Below are positions 1 through 7,194 of a DNA stretch of 23,087 nt, in pieces. A program made the position numbers and the translations under genes. The notes under the pieces were generated by a model. The model did not search any database and was not told the origin of the DNA. It saw nothing but the letters and a program-made list of their open reading frames with translations. Location of the stretch: contig DASTQX010000104.1 of assembly GCA_035761505.1 (NCBI GenBank), forward strand, positions 1 to 23,087, in the 5' to 3' direction. Within the stretch, counting starts at the first letter, position 1. The number at the start of each line of letters is the position of its first letter. This stretch comes from JAIVJM01 sp035761505. GTDB lineage: Bacteria; Acidobacteriota; Blastocatellia; Pyrinomonadales; Pyrinomonadaceae.

Positions 1-162
1 CTGGTACTGTGTCACCACCGTGTCCTTAATCTCCGTGACGGTCTGGGTAATGGATTCGCGCGCCTCTTCCATTCGGCGCTGGAGCGCCGCCTTGGTCTGG
101 TCAACGTCTTCGTCGGCTGAGTCGTTCGCGCGCGTCAGAGCTACATTTCGTTCTTCAGCCAT
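1..162 (-). CDS. DUF3618/YqjD-like small protein, 3' end cut by window edge
   Basis: The reverse strand reads from an ATG at 160-162 to the window edge without a stop, giving 54 residues. The visible part is charged and helical, beginning MAEERNVALTRAND and continuing with an arginine/glutamate-rich helix (QRRMEEARESITQTVTEIKD). This pattern, a short acidic start followed by a heptad-like helix with TVxEIKDTV, resembles the DUF3618 and YqjD-type proteins, which usually end in a membrane anchor that would lie outside the window. An AAAGGA ribosome site sits 6-7 nt before the ATG. The start overlaps the 3' end of the preceding YqjE-like gene by 22 bases, so the two are probably translationally coupled. 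The family call is by pattern only. Confidence 0.6.
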   Translation of the reverse strand, partial: MAEERNVALTRANDSADEDVDQTKAALQRRMEEARESITQTVTEIKDTVVTQYQ

Positions 163-620
163 TGCTTGTCCTTTCTGATCTCGTCGAGGCTCCGAGTCGG
201 CACCGGGTTGTAGGCGGAGAGCCGCTTCTTCATCGTCAGGACGATCACGCCGCCGACGACCAGATAGAGCAGGCCCGTGATGAGGAAGCCGACGCCGTAG
301 CTGACCGGCCCGTACTTCGGCGTCACAGCGCCCGCGTCGTCGCTCCCGAAGAGCGTCGAGATGAAGAACGCGATGGCGACGTTTAAGAGCGCGAACCCGA
401 TGGCGGCAATCACGCCGCCGACCGCCGTCAGCGCCCCGTTGCGCGCGTAGAAGGAGGCGTCCTCCTTCAACTCGACCTTGACCAGACTCAGCTTGGTGTC
501 GACAAGCTGCATGACGTTGTCGCCGAGGCGACCGAGCAGCGCGGGCAGGTTGTCAATGTCGGCCTGCTGCTCGTCGGTCGTCGCGGGCACGGCGGCCATC
601 CTTCTCTCTACTTCGGCCAT
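141..620 (-). CDS. YqjE-like phage-holin superfamily (DUF1469) membrane protein
   Basis: A 159-residue protein with a soluble amphipathic N-terminal half and two long hydrophobic segments at roughly residues 62-92 and 107-131, followed by a short basic tail (MKKRLSAYNP). The first segment follows the typical LVxVELKEDA-type helix of the DUF1469/YqjE family, whose members are about 120-160 residues long and sit in the inner membrane; their function is not established. The ORF can be opened at a GTG at 621-623, but AGGAGG lies 6 nt before the ATG at 618-620, so I take the ATG. It lies between a DUF883-like gene upstream and a DUF3618-like gene that overlaps its end, the same neighbourhood seen for yqjD-yqjE in enterobacteria. 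Confidence 0.8.
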   Translation of the reverse strand: MAEVERRMAAVPATTDEQQADIDNLPALLGRLGDNVMQLVDTKLSLVKVELKEDASFYARNGALTAVGGVIAAIGFALLNVAIAFFISTLFGSDDAGAVTPKYGPVSYGVGFLITGLLYLVVGGVIVLTMKKRLSAYNPVPTRSLDEIRKDKQWLKNEM

Positions 621-640
621 CACTCGCCTCCTCTCCAGAA

Positions 641-727
641 ACGCGGAAGTTCGGAACGCGGAACGACGAACTGAAAACCACTGCCTTCAGTTTCCGAGTC
701 CGGCGTTCGAGCGTTCCGACCTCCGCA
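641..727. repeat. inverted heptamer array (CGCGGAA-type words)
   Basis: The gap between the DUF883-like and YqjE-like genes is filled by two arms. The left arm (642-670) repeats CGCGGAA-like words at 7-nt steps with one 8-nt step; the right arm (686-727) carries six 7-nt units of the loosely complementary type. Reverse-complementing the right arm aligns it with the left over about 30 bases (shared CGGAACGC and GAACG blocks), so a transcript could fold into one imperfect hairpin. The array begins within about 20 nt upstream of the YqjE-like start and ends close to the DUF883-like stop. Confidence 0.6.
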
Positions 728-733
728 TTTGAT

Positions 734-1258
734 TTACCGCCTGCCGCCGCGCAGCAGGAGGCCGATGACGAATCCCGCCGCCGCCGAGATCAGGAGCGCC
801 TGACCGGGCTTCTGGCGCGCGTACTGCTTGGCGTCCTCGGCGAGTTGGCCGTAGTCAACGTTGCGCAGGTCTTGCAGCTTGTCGCCGACGACCGAAGCCT
901 TGTCGCTCAGGTAGTCTTTGGCGGTCGAGGCCGCGCTCGTCGCCGCGTCCACGGCCTTCTGCCCGTACTCCTTGGCCTGCGTCGCGAGCCCCGTGGCCGC
1001 GCCCGTCGCCGCGCCGCCGCCCGTCGAAGACGAAGTGCCCGAAGTGGTCGAAAGGCCCGTGCCCGTCGAGGAGCCGCCCGCCGTCGAGCCGGTGCCGGTG
1101 GTCGAGCCGGAGGCCGAGCCCTGCGCGCCCCACTGGGACGGGTCGCCCGTCGCGCTCGTCGAAGTCCCGCCGCCGCCCGTGCCGGTTCCGCTGCTGCTGC
1201 TGCCGCCGCCGCCCGTGCCGGTCGTCTTGTTGTCGTTATCAGGTCTGTTCTGTGACAT
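734..1258 (-). CDS. DUF883/YqjD-like tail-anchored membrane protein with Gly/Ser/Thr-rich N-terminus
   Basis: A 174-residue protein. Residues 1 to about 85 are low complexity, almost only Gly, Ser, Thr and Ala. Residues about 88-150 form an amphipathic helical stretch with repeated KDYLSDKAS and AEDAKQYARQKP motifs, and the end is a short hydrophobic anchor (ALLISAAAGFVIGLLLRGG) closing with RGGRR. The PGxAxLISAAAGFxxGLLLRR ending is the hallmark of the DUF883/ElaB/YqjD family; enterobacterial YqjD is reported to bind stationary-phase ribosomes at the inner membrane. An AAGGAG site lies about 8 nt before the ATG at 1256-1258. It is the first gene of a minus-strand set with the YqjE-like and DUF3618-like genes. 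The Gly/Ser/Thr half is much longer than in enterobacterial homologues. Confidence 0.8.
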   Translation of the reverse strand: MSQNRPDNDNKTTGTGGGGSSSSGTGTGGGGTSTSATGDPSQWGAQGSASGSTTGTGSTAGGSSTGTGLSTTSGTSSSTGGGAATGAATGLATQAKEYGQKAVDAATSAASTAKDYLSDKASVVGDKLQDLRNVDYGQLAEDAKQYARQKPGQALLISAAAGFVIGLLLRGGRR

Positions 1259-1541
1259 CAGTTTTGTTCTCCTTCTTGATGTGAATCATTCAAACGCCTC
1301 TGGATGAAAAGCGCGCGAGAGTCCGCTCCCGAAAAAAGTCTGTTTCCCACCGCGAGTGTGCAAAGGCCGTGCCGACCGTCTCGCCGAAGCCCCGGCGGGA
1401 AGAAAATCCAGCCCCGGCGCAGGTGCGCGCCTCGCCCGCCCCGGCCCCCGACCCCTCGGTTTTGTTGTGAAAAGGTACGTGCCAATGTAGCACAAGGTCG
1501 GGAACAATACATCTCCCCGGCGCGAGATTTCGGGAACCAAC
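1259..1541. other. intergenic region between divergent genes
   Basis: This stretch separates the minus-strand DUF883-like gene from the plus-strand efflux operon. It must contain the minus-strand promoter, but I see no convincing -35/-10 pair. The middle (about 1380-1455) is very rich in C and G with runs of CCCCGGC. The open frames crossing it have no recognisable protein features. I see no RNA gene here. Confidence 0.4.
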
Positions 1542-1571
1542 TTGACAGTCGAGACGTTCGGATGTTAGTAA
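1542..1571 (+). promoter_or_regulatory. predicted sigma70-type promoter of the efflux operon
   Basis: A perfect TTGACA lies at 1542-1547. At 17-18 nt downstream there are only weak -10 candidates (TTAGTA at 1565-1570, TAGTAA at 1566-1571), which overlap the palindrome that follows. The position, 50-80 bases before the TetR start, fits a promoter for the tetR-adaptor-pump operon. The weak -10 makes the exact assignment uncertain. Confidence 0.5.
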
Positions 1572-1580
1572 GTACTTACT
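1567..1580. promoter_or_regulatory. 14-bp perfect palindrome, likely TetR operator
   Basis: AGTAAGTACTTACT is its own reverse complement with no mismatch. It overlaps the predicted -10 region and lies 44 bases before the TetR-family start codon. TetR-family repressors of efflux operons commonly bind palindromes of this size at their own promoters, so self-repression and induction by a pump substrate are the likely logic. The binding itself is inferred. Confidence 0.65.
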
Positions 1581-1623
1581 TGTTTAAGTCCCTTGAGTAG
1601 TCAGGAGAGCGGTAGCGGAAGTT

Positions 1624-2436
1624 ATGAGCAAACACGCCGAGACCCCGCGCGAGGACGCGCCCACACTGCCCGCACAGACGCCGCCGGGCGGGCGGATGCC
1701 CGCCGAAGACCGCCGCCGCCAACTCGTCCGCGTCGCCGTCCGGCTCTTCTCCGAGCACGGCTTTCGCGGCACGACGACCAAAGAGATTGCGCACGCCGCC
1801 GGAGTCTCCGAGGCCATCATCTTCCGCCACTTCGCGACGAAGGACGAGCTGTACTCGGCCATCATTGACCACAAGTCCTGCGAGGGCTCGGTGACGGACT
1901 TGAGCTGCACGGTCGCCGAGATGATTAAGGGCGGCGTGGCCGAGGCCGTCCGGTGCAAGGACGACCGCGCCGTCTTCGAGGGGCTCGCGCTCGGCATGAT
2001 GGAGCACCACCAGCAAGACCCGGACTTCCTCCGCATCCTCATGTACTCGGCGCTCGAAGGCCACCAACTGGCGCAGATGTTCTGGGACAGAAACGTCCGC
2101 GTGATGTACGAGTTCCTCGGCTCCTACATCCGCGAGCGGCAGCGCGAGGGGGCCATCCGAGGCGTTGACCCGCTCGTCGTCGTGCGCGCCTTCACCGGCA
2201 GCATCATCCACCACTCGCTGAACAACATCCTCTGGGACAAAGACCCGGCCCGGCGGATTCTGAACATCGAGAACGTGGAGGCGGCGCGCGCCTTCACCGA
2301 CATCCTTCTGCGCGGCATCGCCGCCGATGCCGAACAATCTCCGGCGGCGGCGAGGTCGAACAAGTCTCCGGGGCGCAGCGCGAACGCGCGGCGCTCCTCT
2401 TCATCCTCGACGGTCAAAGGCACGAAGAAGAAGTAA
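1624..2436 (+). CDS. TetR/AcrR-family transcriptional repressor of the efflux operon
   Basis: A 270-residue protein. After a 25-residue polar leader, residues 27-75 form the TetR DNA-binding domain: an RRQLVRVAVRLFSEHGFRGT helix, then TTKEIAHAAGVSEAIIFRHF as the helix-turn-helix and the usual FxxKDELYSAI continuation. Residues 80-235 would be the ligand-binding and dimer domain. The last 30 residues are serine/arginine/lysine-rich and probably disordered, longer than usual for the family. The ribosome site is weak (GGAAG just before the ATG, AGGAGA 15 nt away), and an in-frame ATG at residue 25 is an alternative start. It precedes the adaptor gene by 6 bases and has a palindrome over its promoter, so it most likely represses its own operon. 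Confidence 0.9.
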   Translation: MSKHAETPREDAPTLPAQTPPGGRMPAEDRRRQLVRVAVRLFSEHGFRGTTTKEIAHAAGVSEAIIFRHFATKDELYSAIIDHKSCEGSVTDLSCTVAEMIKGGVAEAVRCKDDRAVFEGLALGMMEHHQQDPDFLRILMYSALEGHQLAQMFWDRNVRVMYEFLGSYIRERQREGAIRGVDPLVVVRAFTGSIIHHSLNNILWDKDPARRILNIENVEAARAFTDILLRGIAADAEQSPAAARSNKSPGRSANARRSSSSSTVKGTKKK

Positions 2437-2442
2437 GCGAAC

Positions 2443-3705
2443 ATGATCTCCCTTCAACACCAGAGCAAGACCCTCGTTTTGCTGCTCGCGCTCTGCGTCT
2501 CGGTGGCCGTGTCGGCTTCCTGCGGCGGCTCGCGCGCGAAGGCGAACAATAATCAGGAGGCCGCGCCCGCCACTCCGTCGGCGGTGGATGTCTCGACCGC
2601 TCCGGCCATCAGCCGCAACCTCCCGCGCTTCGTCGAGGCGACGGGTGGCCTCGCTGCCGACGAGCAGACGGACGTTGCGCCGACGGTCGCGGGCCGAGTC
2701 GTCTCGGTCGGCGTTGACCTCGGCAGCTACGTCCAGCGAGGCGCTGTCATCGCGCGGCTCGACGACGCGGACGCGCGCCTCCGCGTCGAGCAAGCGCAGG
2801 CCGCGCTCGCGCAATCGCGCTCCGCCGTCCAGCAGGCCGAGGCGCGCATCGGGCTCCGGCCCGGCCAGAACTTCGACCCGACGCGCGTCGCCGAGGTCGG
2901 GGCCGCGCGCGCCGCGCTCGAACTGGCCGAGAAGCAGCTCAAGCGGTTCGAGAGACTGATCGAGTCGGGCGACGTTTCGCGCTCGGCCTACGACCAGCAG
3001 AAGGCGCAGCGCGACCAGCTCCGCGAGCAGTACGAGGCGGCGCTCGCGCAGGCGCGGCAGAGCTACGCCGCCGTCCAGACGGCCCGCGCCGCCGCGCAGG
3101 GCTTCGCCGTGCAGGTCGAGCAGGCACAGAAAGGCGTGCGTGATGTCGTCATCTACGCGCCCATCAGCGGCTTTGTCTCCGAGCGCCCGGCGGACGTGGG
3201 CGAGTACGTCTCGACCTCCTCGAAGGTCGCCACCATCGTCCGCACGAACCCTCTGCGCGTGAGGATAGACATTCCAGAACAGGCCATCTCATCGGTCTCA
3301 CCGGGCCAGAGCGTCTCGGTCACGGTCAGCGCCTACCCCGACCGCGCCTTCGCCGGACGCGTCGCGCGCATCTCGCCGAACGTCTCGGCACAGTCGCGCA
3401 CGCTCACGGTCGAAGCCGAAGTCGAGAACGGCGAAAACCTTCTCAAGCCCGGACAGTTCGCCACCATCCGCATCCTTCTGCCGCAGACCGACCCGGCGAT
3501 TCTCGTCCCCGCGCGCGCCATCCGCACCGAGGGCAGCACGAGCCGCGTCTTCGTCATCCGCGACGGAGTGGCGCAGGAGCGACTCGTCCAGACCGGACAG
3601 CGCGAAGGCGACCTCGTCGAAATCAAAGGCAACGTCGCGGCGGACGAACTCGTCGCCACCTCGAACGTCGAACAACTGGCCGACGGCGTGCCCGTCCGGC
3701 AGTAG
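2443..3705 (+). CDS. RND efflux periplasmic adaptor (membrane fusion protein, HlyD/AcrA family)
   Basis: A 420-residue protein that would bridge the inner-membrane pump and the outer-membrane channel. It starts with a hydrophobic signal segment (residues 10-26) followed by Cys27-Gly-Gly, which could be a lipoprotein site although Ser at -3 is not ideal for a lipobox. Residues about 65-120 form the first half of the lipoyl domain (VAPTVAGRVVSVGVDLGSYV), about 110-230 a long alanine/glutamine-rich coiled-coil hairpin, then the second lipoyl half (VIYAPISGFVSERPADVGEY), a beta-barrel domain and a membrane-proximal domain (VPARAIRTEGSTSRVFVIRDG). It starts 6 bases after the tetR stop, so coupling is likely, and is followed 23 bases later by the pump gene. 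Confidence 0.93.
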   Translation: MISLQHQSKTLVLLLALCVSVAVSASCGGSRAKANNNQEAAPATPSAVDVSTAPAISRNLPRFVEATGGLAADEQTDVAPTVAGRVVSVGVDLGSYVQRGAVIARLDDADARLRVEQAQAALAQSRSAVQQAEARIGLRPGQNFDPTRVAEVGAARAALELAEKQLKRFERLIESGDVSRSAYDQQKAQRDQLREQYEAALAQARQSYAAVQTARAAAQGFAVQVEQAQKGVRDVVIYAPISGFVSERPADVGEYVSTSSKVATIVRTNPLRVRIDIPEQAISSVSPGQSVSVTVSAYPDRAFAGRVARISPNVSAQSRTLTVEAEVENGENLLKPGQFATIRILLPQTDPAILVPARAIRTEGSTSRVFVIRDGVAQERLVQTGQREGDLVEIKGNVAADELVATSNVEQLADGVPVRQ

Positions 3706-3728
3706 CCGACAGCCAAGGCTTTTGAATC

Positions 3729-6700
3729 ATGCAGAAACTCGCGGAAATTTGTGTCCGGCGTCCCGTGTTCGCGACGATGATTATTCTGTCGCTGACGGTG
3801 GTGGGAGTGTTCTCGTTCTTCTCGCTTGGCGTTGACCTCTTCCCGAAGATTGACTTCCCGACGATTACCATCTCGGTCGTCAACCCCGGCGCGAGCCCGC
3901 GCGAGATCGAGACGGAAATCACCGACAAGGTCGAGGCCGCCGTCAACACCATCAGCGGCATTGACGAGTTGCGCTCGACCTCGGTCGAGGGCGTCTCGCA
4001 GGTCTTCGTCCAGTTCCTCTTGGACAAAGACGCCGACGTGGCCGCGCAGGAGATTCGGGACAAGGTTGACCTTATTCGCGGCGACTTGCCGGAGACGGCG
4101 GAAGACCCCGTCATCCTCAAGCTCGACACCGACGCCGCGCCCGTTTTGCGCGTCGCCGTCTCGGCCAACAAGCCCTTGCGCGAAGTCACCGACATTGCCG
4201 ACAAAGATATTAAAGAGCGCGTCGAGTCCATCAACGGTGTCGGCAGCGTCGCCATCGTCGGCGGCTCGACGCGCGAGATACACGTCTGGATTGACCCGGA
4301 CAAGATGCGCGCCTTCAACGTCACCGTGCCCGAAGTGGTGGCGGCCATCCGGCAGCAGAACATGGAGGTGCCGGGCGGGCGCGTGGACGAGGGCACGCGC
4401 GAGTTGACCGTGCGGACGATGGGGCGCATCACGAACCCTTCGGACTTCAATCACATCTCGGTCGGGCAGCGCGGCGGCTACGCCGTCAAGATCAGCGACA
4501 TCGGCTACGTCGAGGACGGCGCGCAGGAGCAGCGCACCTCGGCGCGTCTCAACGGGCAGCCCGCCGTCACGCTCGTCATCTCGAAACAGTCGGGCCAGAA
4601 CTCCGTGCAGGTCGCCGACGCCATCAAGGAACGTCTGGCCGAGCTTGAGCCGGAGTTGAAGAAGAAGGGCGTGCGGACGCAGATCGTCGGCGACCAATCC
4701 ATCTTCATCAAGGCCGCGGTCGAAAGCATCCAGACGCACCTCATCGAAGGCGGCCTCTTGGCCTCGCTCGTCGTCTTCCTCTTCCTGTGGAACGTCCGCT
4801 CGACGATCATCGCGGCCATCGCCATCCCGACCTCCATCATCGCCACCTTCGGCCTCATGGCCGCGATGGACTACACGCTCAACCAGATTACGATGCTCGC
4901 GCTCACGCTGATGGTCGGCATCGTGATTGACGACGCTATCGTCGTCTTAGAGAACATCTACCGCTTCGTTGAAGAGAAGGGCATGGCCCCCTTCCAGGCC
5001 GCCATCGAAGGGACGAAGGAGATCGGCCTCGCCGTGATGGCGACGACGCTTTCTCTGCTCGCCGTCTTCATCCCCGTCGGCTTCATGGGCGGCATCGTCG
5101 GGCGCTTTATGTCGTCGTTCGGCCTGACCTCTTCGTTCGCCATCGGCGTCTCGCTGCTCGTCTCGTTCACCTTAACGCCGATGCTCGCGGCTCGTCTCAT
5201 CAAGCGCGAAGAGGCGGCGGAAGGGCCGGGCACGGGGAGCGTGCCGAGCGTGGGCGACGCGCCCGCCGGATTGGCGGACGAGTCGAAGGTGATGGCGGGC
5301 GAGCCCTTCAAGGCGGCGGAGGCGAACCAGACGGCGGAGGGCGAAGAGTCTTCCGTGCCGCCGAGTGAAGAGGTCGCGCAAGCTGATTCCGGCGGGGCGC
5401 ACGCGCCGCGCACGTCGAAGGACGCCCGGTGGTACAAGCCGATTGACCGCACCTACACGTGGATGCTCAAGTGGGCGATGGCGCATCGCTGGGCGGTCGT
5501 CTTGATGTGCGTCGTCGTCATCCTGAGCATCGTCCCGCTCTTCATGCTCGTCGGCAAAAACTTCCTGCCCGTGGACGACCAGTCGCAATTCGAGATCAAC
5601 GTCCGCGCGCCCGAAGGCTCGACGCTCGCCGCGACCTCGGCCATCGTCGAGAAGATTGCCGCCGACGTGCGGCGCGAGTTGCCCGGCGTCACCGACACGC
5701 TCGTCACCATCGGCGGCGGCCAGCAGCAACTCGTCAACGACGCCAACATCTACGTCAAGCTCAAGGACATCGGAGAGCGCGACCAATCGCAGGTCGAGCT
5801 GATGGAGGCGACGCGCGGCGTACTCGCCAAGTACCCGCAGGAGTTGCGGACGAACATCGGGCAGGTGCAGGCCATCTCCGGCGGCGGCTTCCGCAACGCC
5901 GACATCCAGTACGTCATCGGCGGCCCGGACTTGCAGAAGCTCATCGGCTACTCCGAGCGGCTCACCGAGAAGATGAAGACCATCCCGAACGTCGTGGACG
6001 TGGACTCTTCGCTCATCGTCGGCAAGCCCGAAGTGCGCGTCCAGATTGACCGCGCGCGCGCGGCGGACTTGGGCGTGCGGGTCGGCGACATCGCGCAGGC
6101 TCTCAACGTCCTCGTCGCCGGGCAGGAAGTCTCGACTTACAACGAGGGCACGGATCAACATGAGGTGCGCGTCCGCTCGGTCGGCTCGGCGCGGACGAGC
6201 CCGGAAGCGTTGTCGAACCTCTTCGTGCAATCGTCGAAGGTCGGTTGGACGAACCTCTCGAACCTCGTGCGCGTGGAGGAGGGGACTGGGCCTTCGGCGA
6301 TTGACCGCCTCAACCGGCAGCGGCAGGTGACTCTGACGGCGAACGTCACTTCGGGCGGCTCGCAATCGGAAGTCATCGCGCAGCTCGACCAGTTCGTCCG
6401 AGAGATCGGCGTTGACCCGGCTTACACGACCGGGCTCGCGGGCCGCTCGAAGGAGTTGGGCCGCGCGGGCTTCTACTTCATGTTCGCCTTTCTGCTCTCG
6501 TTCGTCTTCATGTACATGGTCTTGGCGGCGCAGTTCGAGTCCTTCATTCACCCGGTCACGATTCTTTTGACGCTGCCGCTCGCCATCCCGTTCGGCATCC
6601 TGTCTCTGATCCTCATGGGGCAGACGGTGAACATCTTCTCCGGGCTCGGTCTGCTGCTGCTGTTCGGCGTGGTGAAGAAGAACGCGATTTTGCAGATTGA

Positions 6701-7070
6701 CCACACGAACGAGTTGCGCGCGCACGGCATGGAACGCTTAGAGGCAATCATCCAGGCGAACCGCGACCGCCTGCGGCCCATCCTGATGACGACCATCGCA
6801 CTCGTCGCGGGGATGATTCCGCTCGTCGTCTCGACGGGGCCGGGTTCGGGGACGAACCGCTCCATCGGCGTGCTCGTCGTCGGCGGCCAGTCGCTCTGCT
6901 TGCTCCTGACGCTTCTGGCCGTGCCGGTCTTCTACTCGCTGTTTGACGACCTCGGCCACAGCCGCGTCTGGGGCCGCATCGGCGGCGGCATCCGCGCGCC
7001 CTTCGCGTGGGCGCGTCGGCGGACGGCGACCGCCGCGCAATCTCTGTTCGGGATGTTCGGGAAGAATTGA
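3729..7070 (+). CDS. RND multidrug efflux transporter, AcrB/HAE1-type inner-membrane pump
   Basis: A 1113-residue protein with the standard RND layout: TM1 at residues 12-33 (after CVRRPVF), a large periplasmic loop, a block of six TMs, a second large loop and a final TM block. The proton-relay motif GIVIDDAIVVLENIYR carries Asp401-Asp402, equivalent to AcrB Asp407-Asp408, and VVKKNAIL carries Lys984, equivalent to AcrB Lys940. The pump is expected to be proton-driven and trimeric, exporting hydrophobic compounds. It is about 65 residues longer than AcrB, mostly because the cytoplasmic linker between the two halves (about residues 493-572) is expanded into an acidic, Ala/Gly/Pro/Ser-rich insert. 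AAGG lies 10 nt before the ATG. The adaptor precedes it and the outer-membrane channel follows. Confidence 0.95.
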   Translation: MQKLAEICVRRPVFATMIILSLTVVGVFSFFSLGVDLFPKIDFPTITISVVNPGASPREIETEITDKVEAAVNTISGIDELRSTSVEGVSQVFVQFLLDKDADVAAQEIRDKVDLIRGDLPETAEDPVILKLDTDAAPVLRVAVSANKPLREVTDIADKDIKERVESINGVGSVAIVGGSTREIHVWIDPDKMRAFNVTVPEVVAAIRQQNMEVPGGRVDEGTRELTVRTMGRITNPSDFNHISVGQRGGYAVKISDIGYVEDGAQEQRTSARLNGQPAVTLVISKQSGQNSVQVADAIKERLAELEPELKKKGVRTQIVGDQSIFIKAAVESIQTHLIEGGLLASLVVFLFLWNVRSTIIAAIAIPTSIIATFGLMAAMDYTLNQITMLALTLMVGIVIDDAIVVLENIYRFVEEKGMAPFQAAIEGTKEIGLAVMATTLSLLAVFIPVGFMGGIVGRFMSSFGLTSSFAIGVSLLVSFTLTPMLAARLIKREEAAEGPGTGSVPSVGDAPAGLADESKVMAGEPFKAAEANQTAEGEESSVPPSEEVAQADSGGAHAPRTSKDARWYKPIDRTYTWMLKWAMAHRWAVVLMCVVVILSIVPLFMLVGKNFLPVDDQSQFEINVRAPEGSTLAATSAIVEKIAADVRRELPGVTDTLVTIGGGQQQLVNDANIYVKLKDIGERDQSQVELMEATRGVLAKYPQELRTNIGQVQAISGGGFRNADIQYVIGGPDLQKLIGYSERLTEKMKTIPNVVDVDSSLIVGKPEVRVQIDRARAADLGVRVGDIAQALNVLVAGQEVSTYNEGTDQHEVRVRSVGSARTSPEALSNLFVQSSKVGWTNLSNLVRVEEGTGPSAIDRLNRQRQVTLTANVTSGGSQSEVIAQLDQFVREIGVDPAYTTGLAGRSKELGRAGFYFMFAFLLSFVFMYMVLAAQFESFIHPVTILLTLPLAIPFGILSLILMGQTVNIFSGLGLLLLFGVVKKNAILQIDHTNELRAHGMERLEAIIQANRDRLRPILMTTIALVAGMIPLVVSTGPGSGTNRSIGVLVVGGQSLCLLLTLLAVPVFYSLFDDLGHSRVWGRIGGGIRAPFAWARRRTATAAQSLFGMFGKN

Positions 7071-7080
7071 AAGCCGCGAG

Positions 7081-7148
7081 CCGTGACGGGTGACAGGTGA
7101 CAAGAAAAATCCTGTCCTTCCCGTCACGGTTTACGGTTGAGGGTTGAC
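7081..7148. repeat. heptamer arrays with hairpin (GTGACRR and GGTTGAS words)
   Basis: Between the pump and channel genes, three GTGACRR units stand at 7083-7103 in exact 7-nt register. CCGTGACGGG (7081-7090) pairs perfectly with CCCGTCACGG (7120-7129), and inside it GACAGG (7092-7097) pairs with CCTGTC (7111-7116), giving a stem of 10 plus 6 bp with an A-rich loop. A second array of three GGTTKAS units follows at 7128-7148. There is no T-run directly after the stem, so it is not a standard terminator. The GTGACRR family occurs again at 19362-19448. Confidence 0.75.
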
Positions 7149-7194
7149 GGCTTTTATCTGTCGCGTGAAATTTATGATTCATCGTACTCGGACA

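Noticed and set aside
5172..6725. Long minus-strand open frame of 517 codons inside the RND pump gene
   Set aside because: It is antisense to a strongly conserved gene and its translation is Arg/Leu/Val/Asp/His-rich shadow sequence, as expected from high GC. The same holds for 3333-4739 (minus) and 20534-21922 (plus).
7081..7129. Rho-independent terminator after the RND pump
   Set aside because: The stem is good but only three T residues follow, and the channel gene downstream belongs to the same system.
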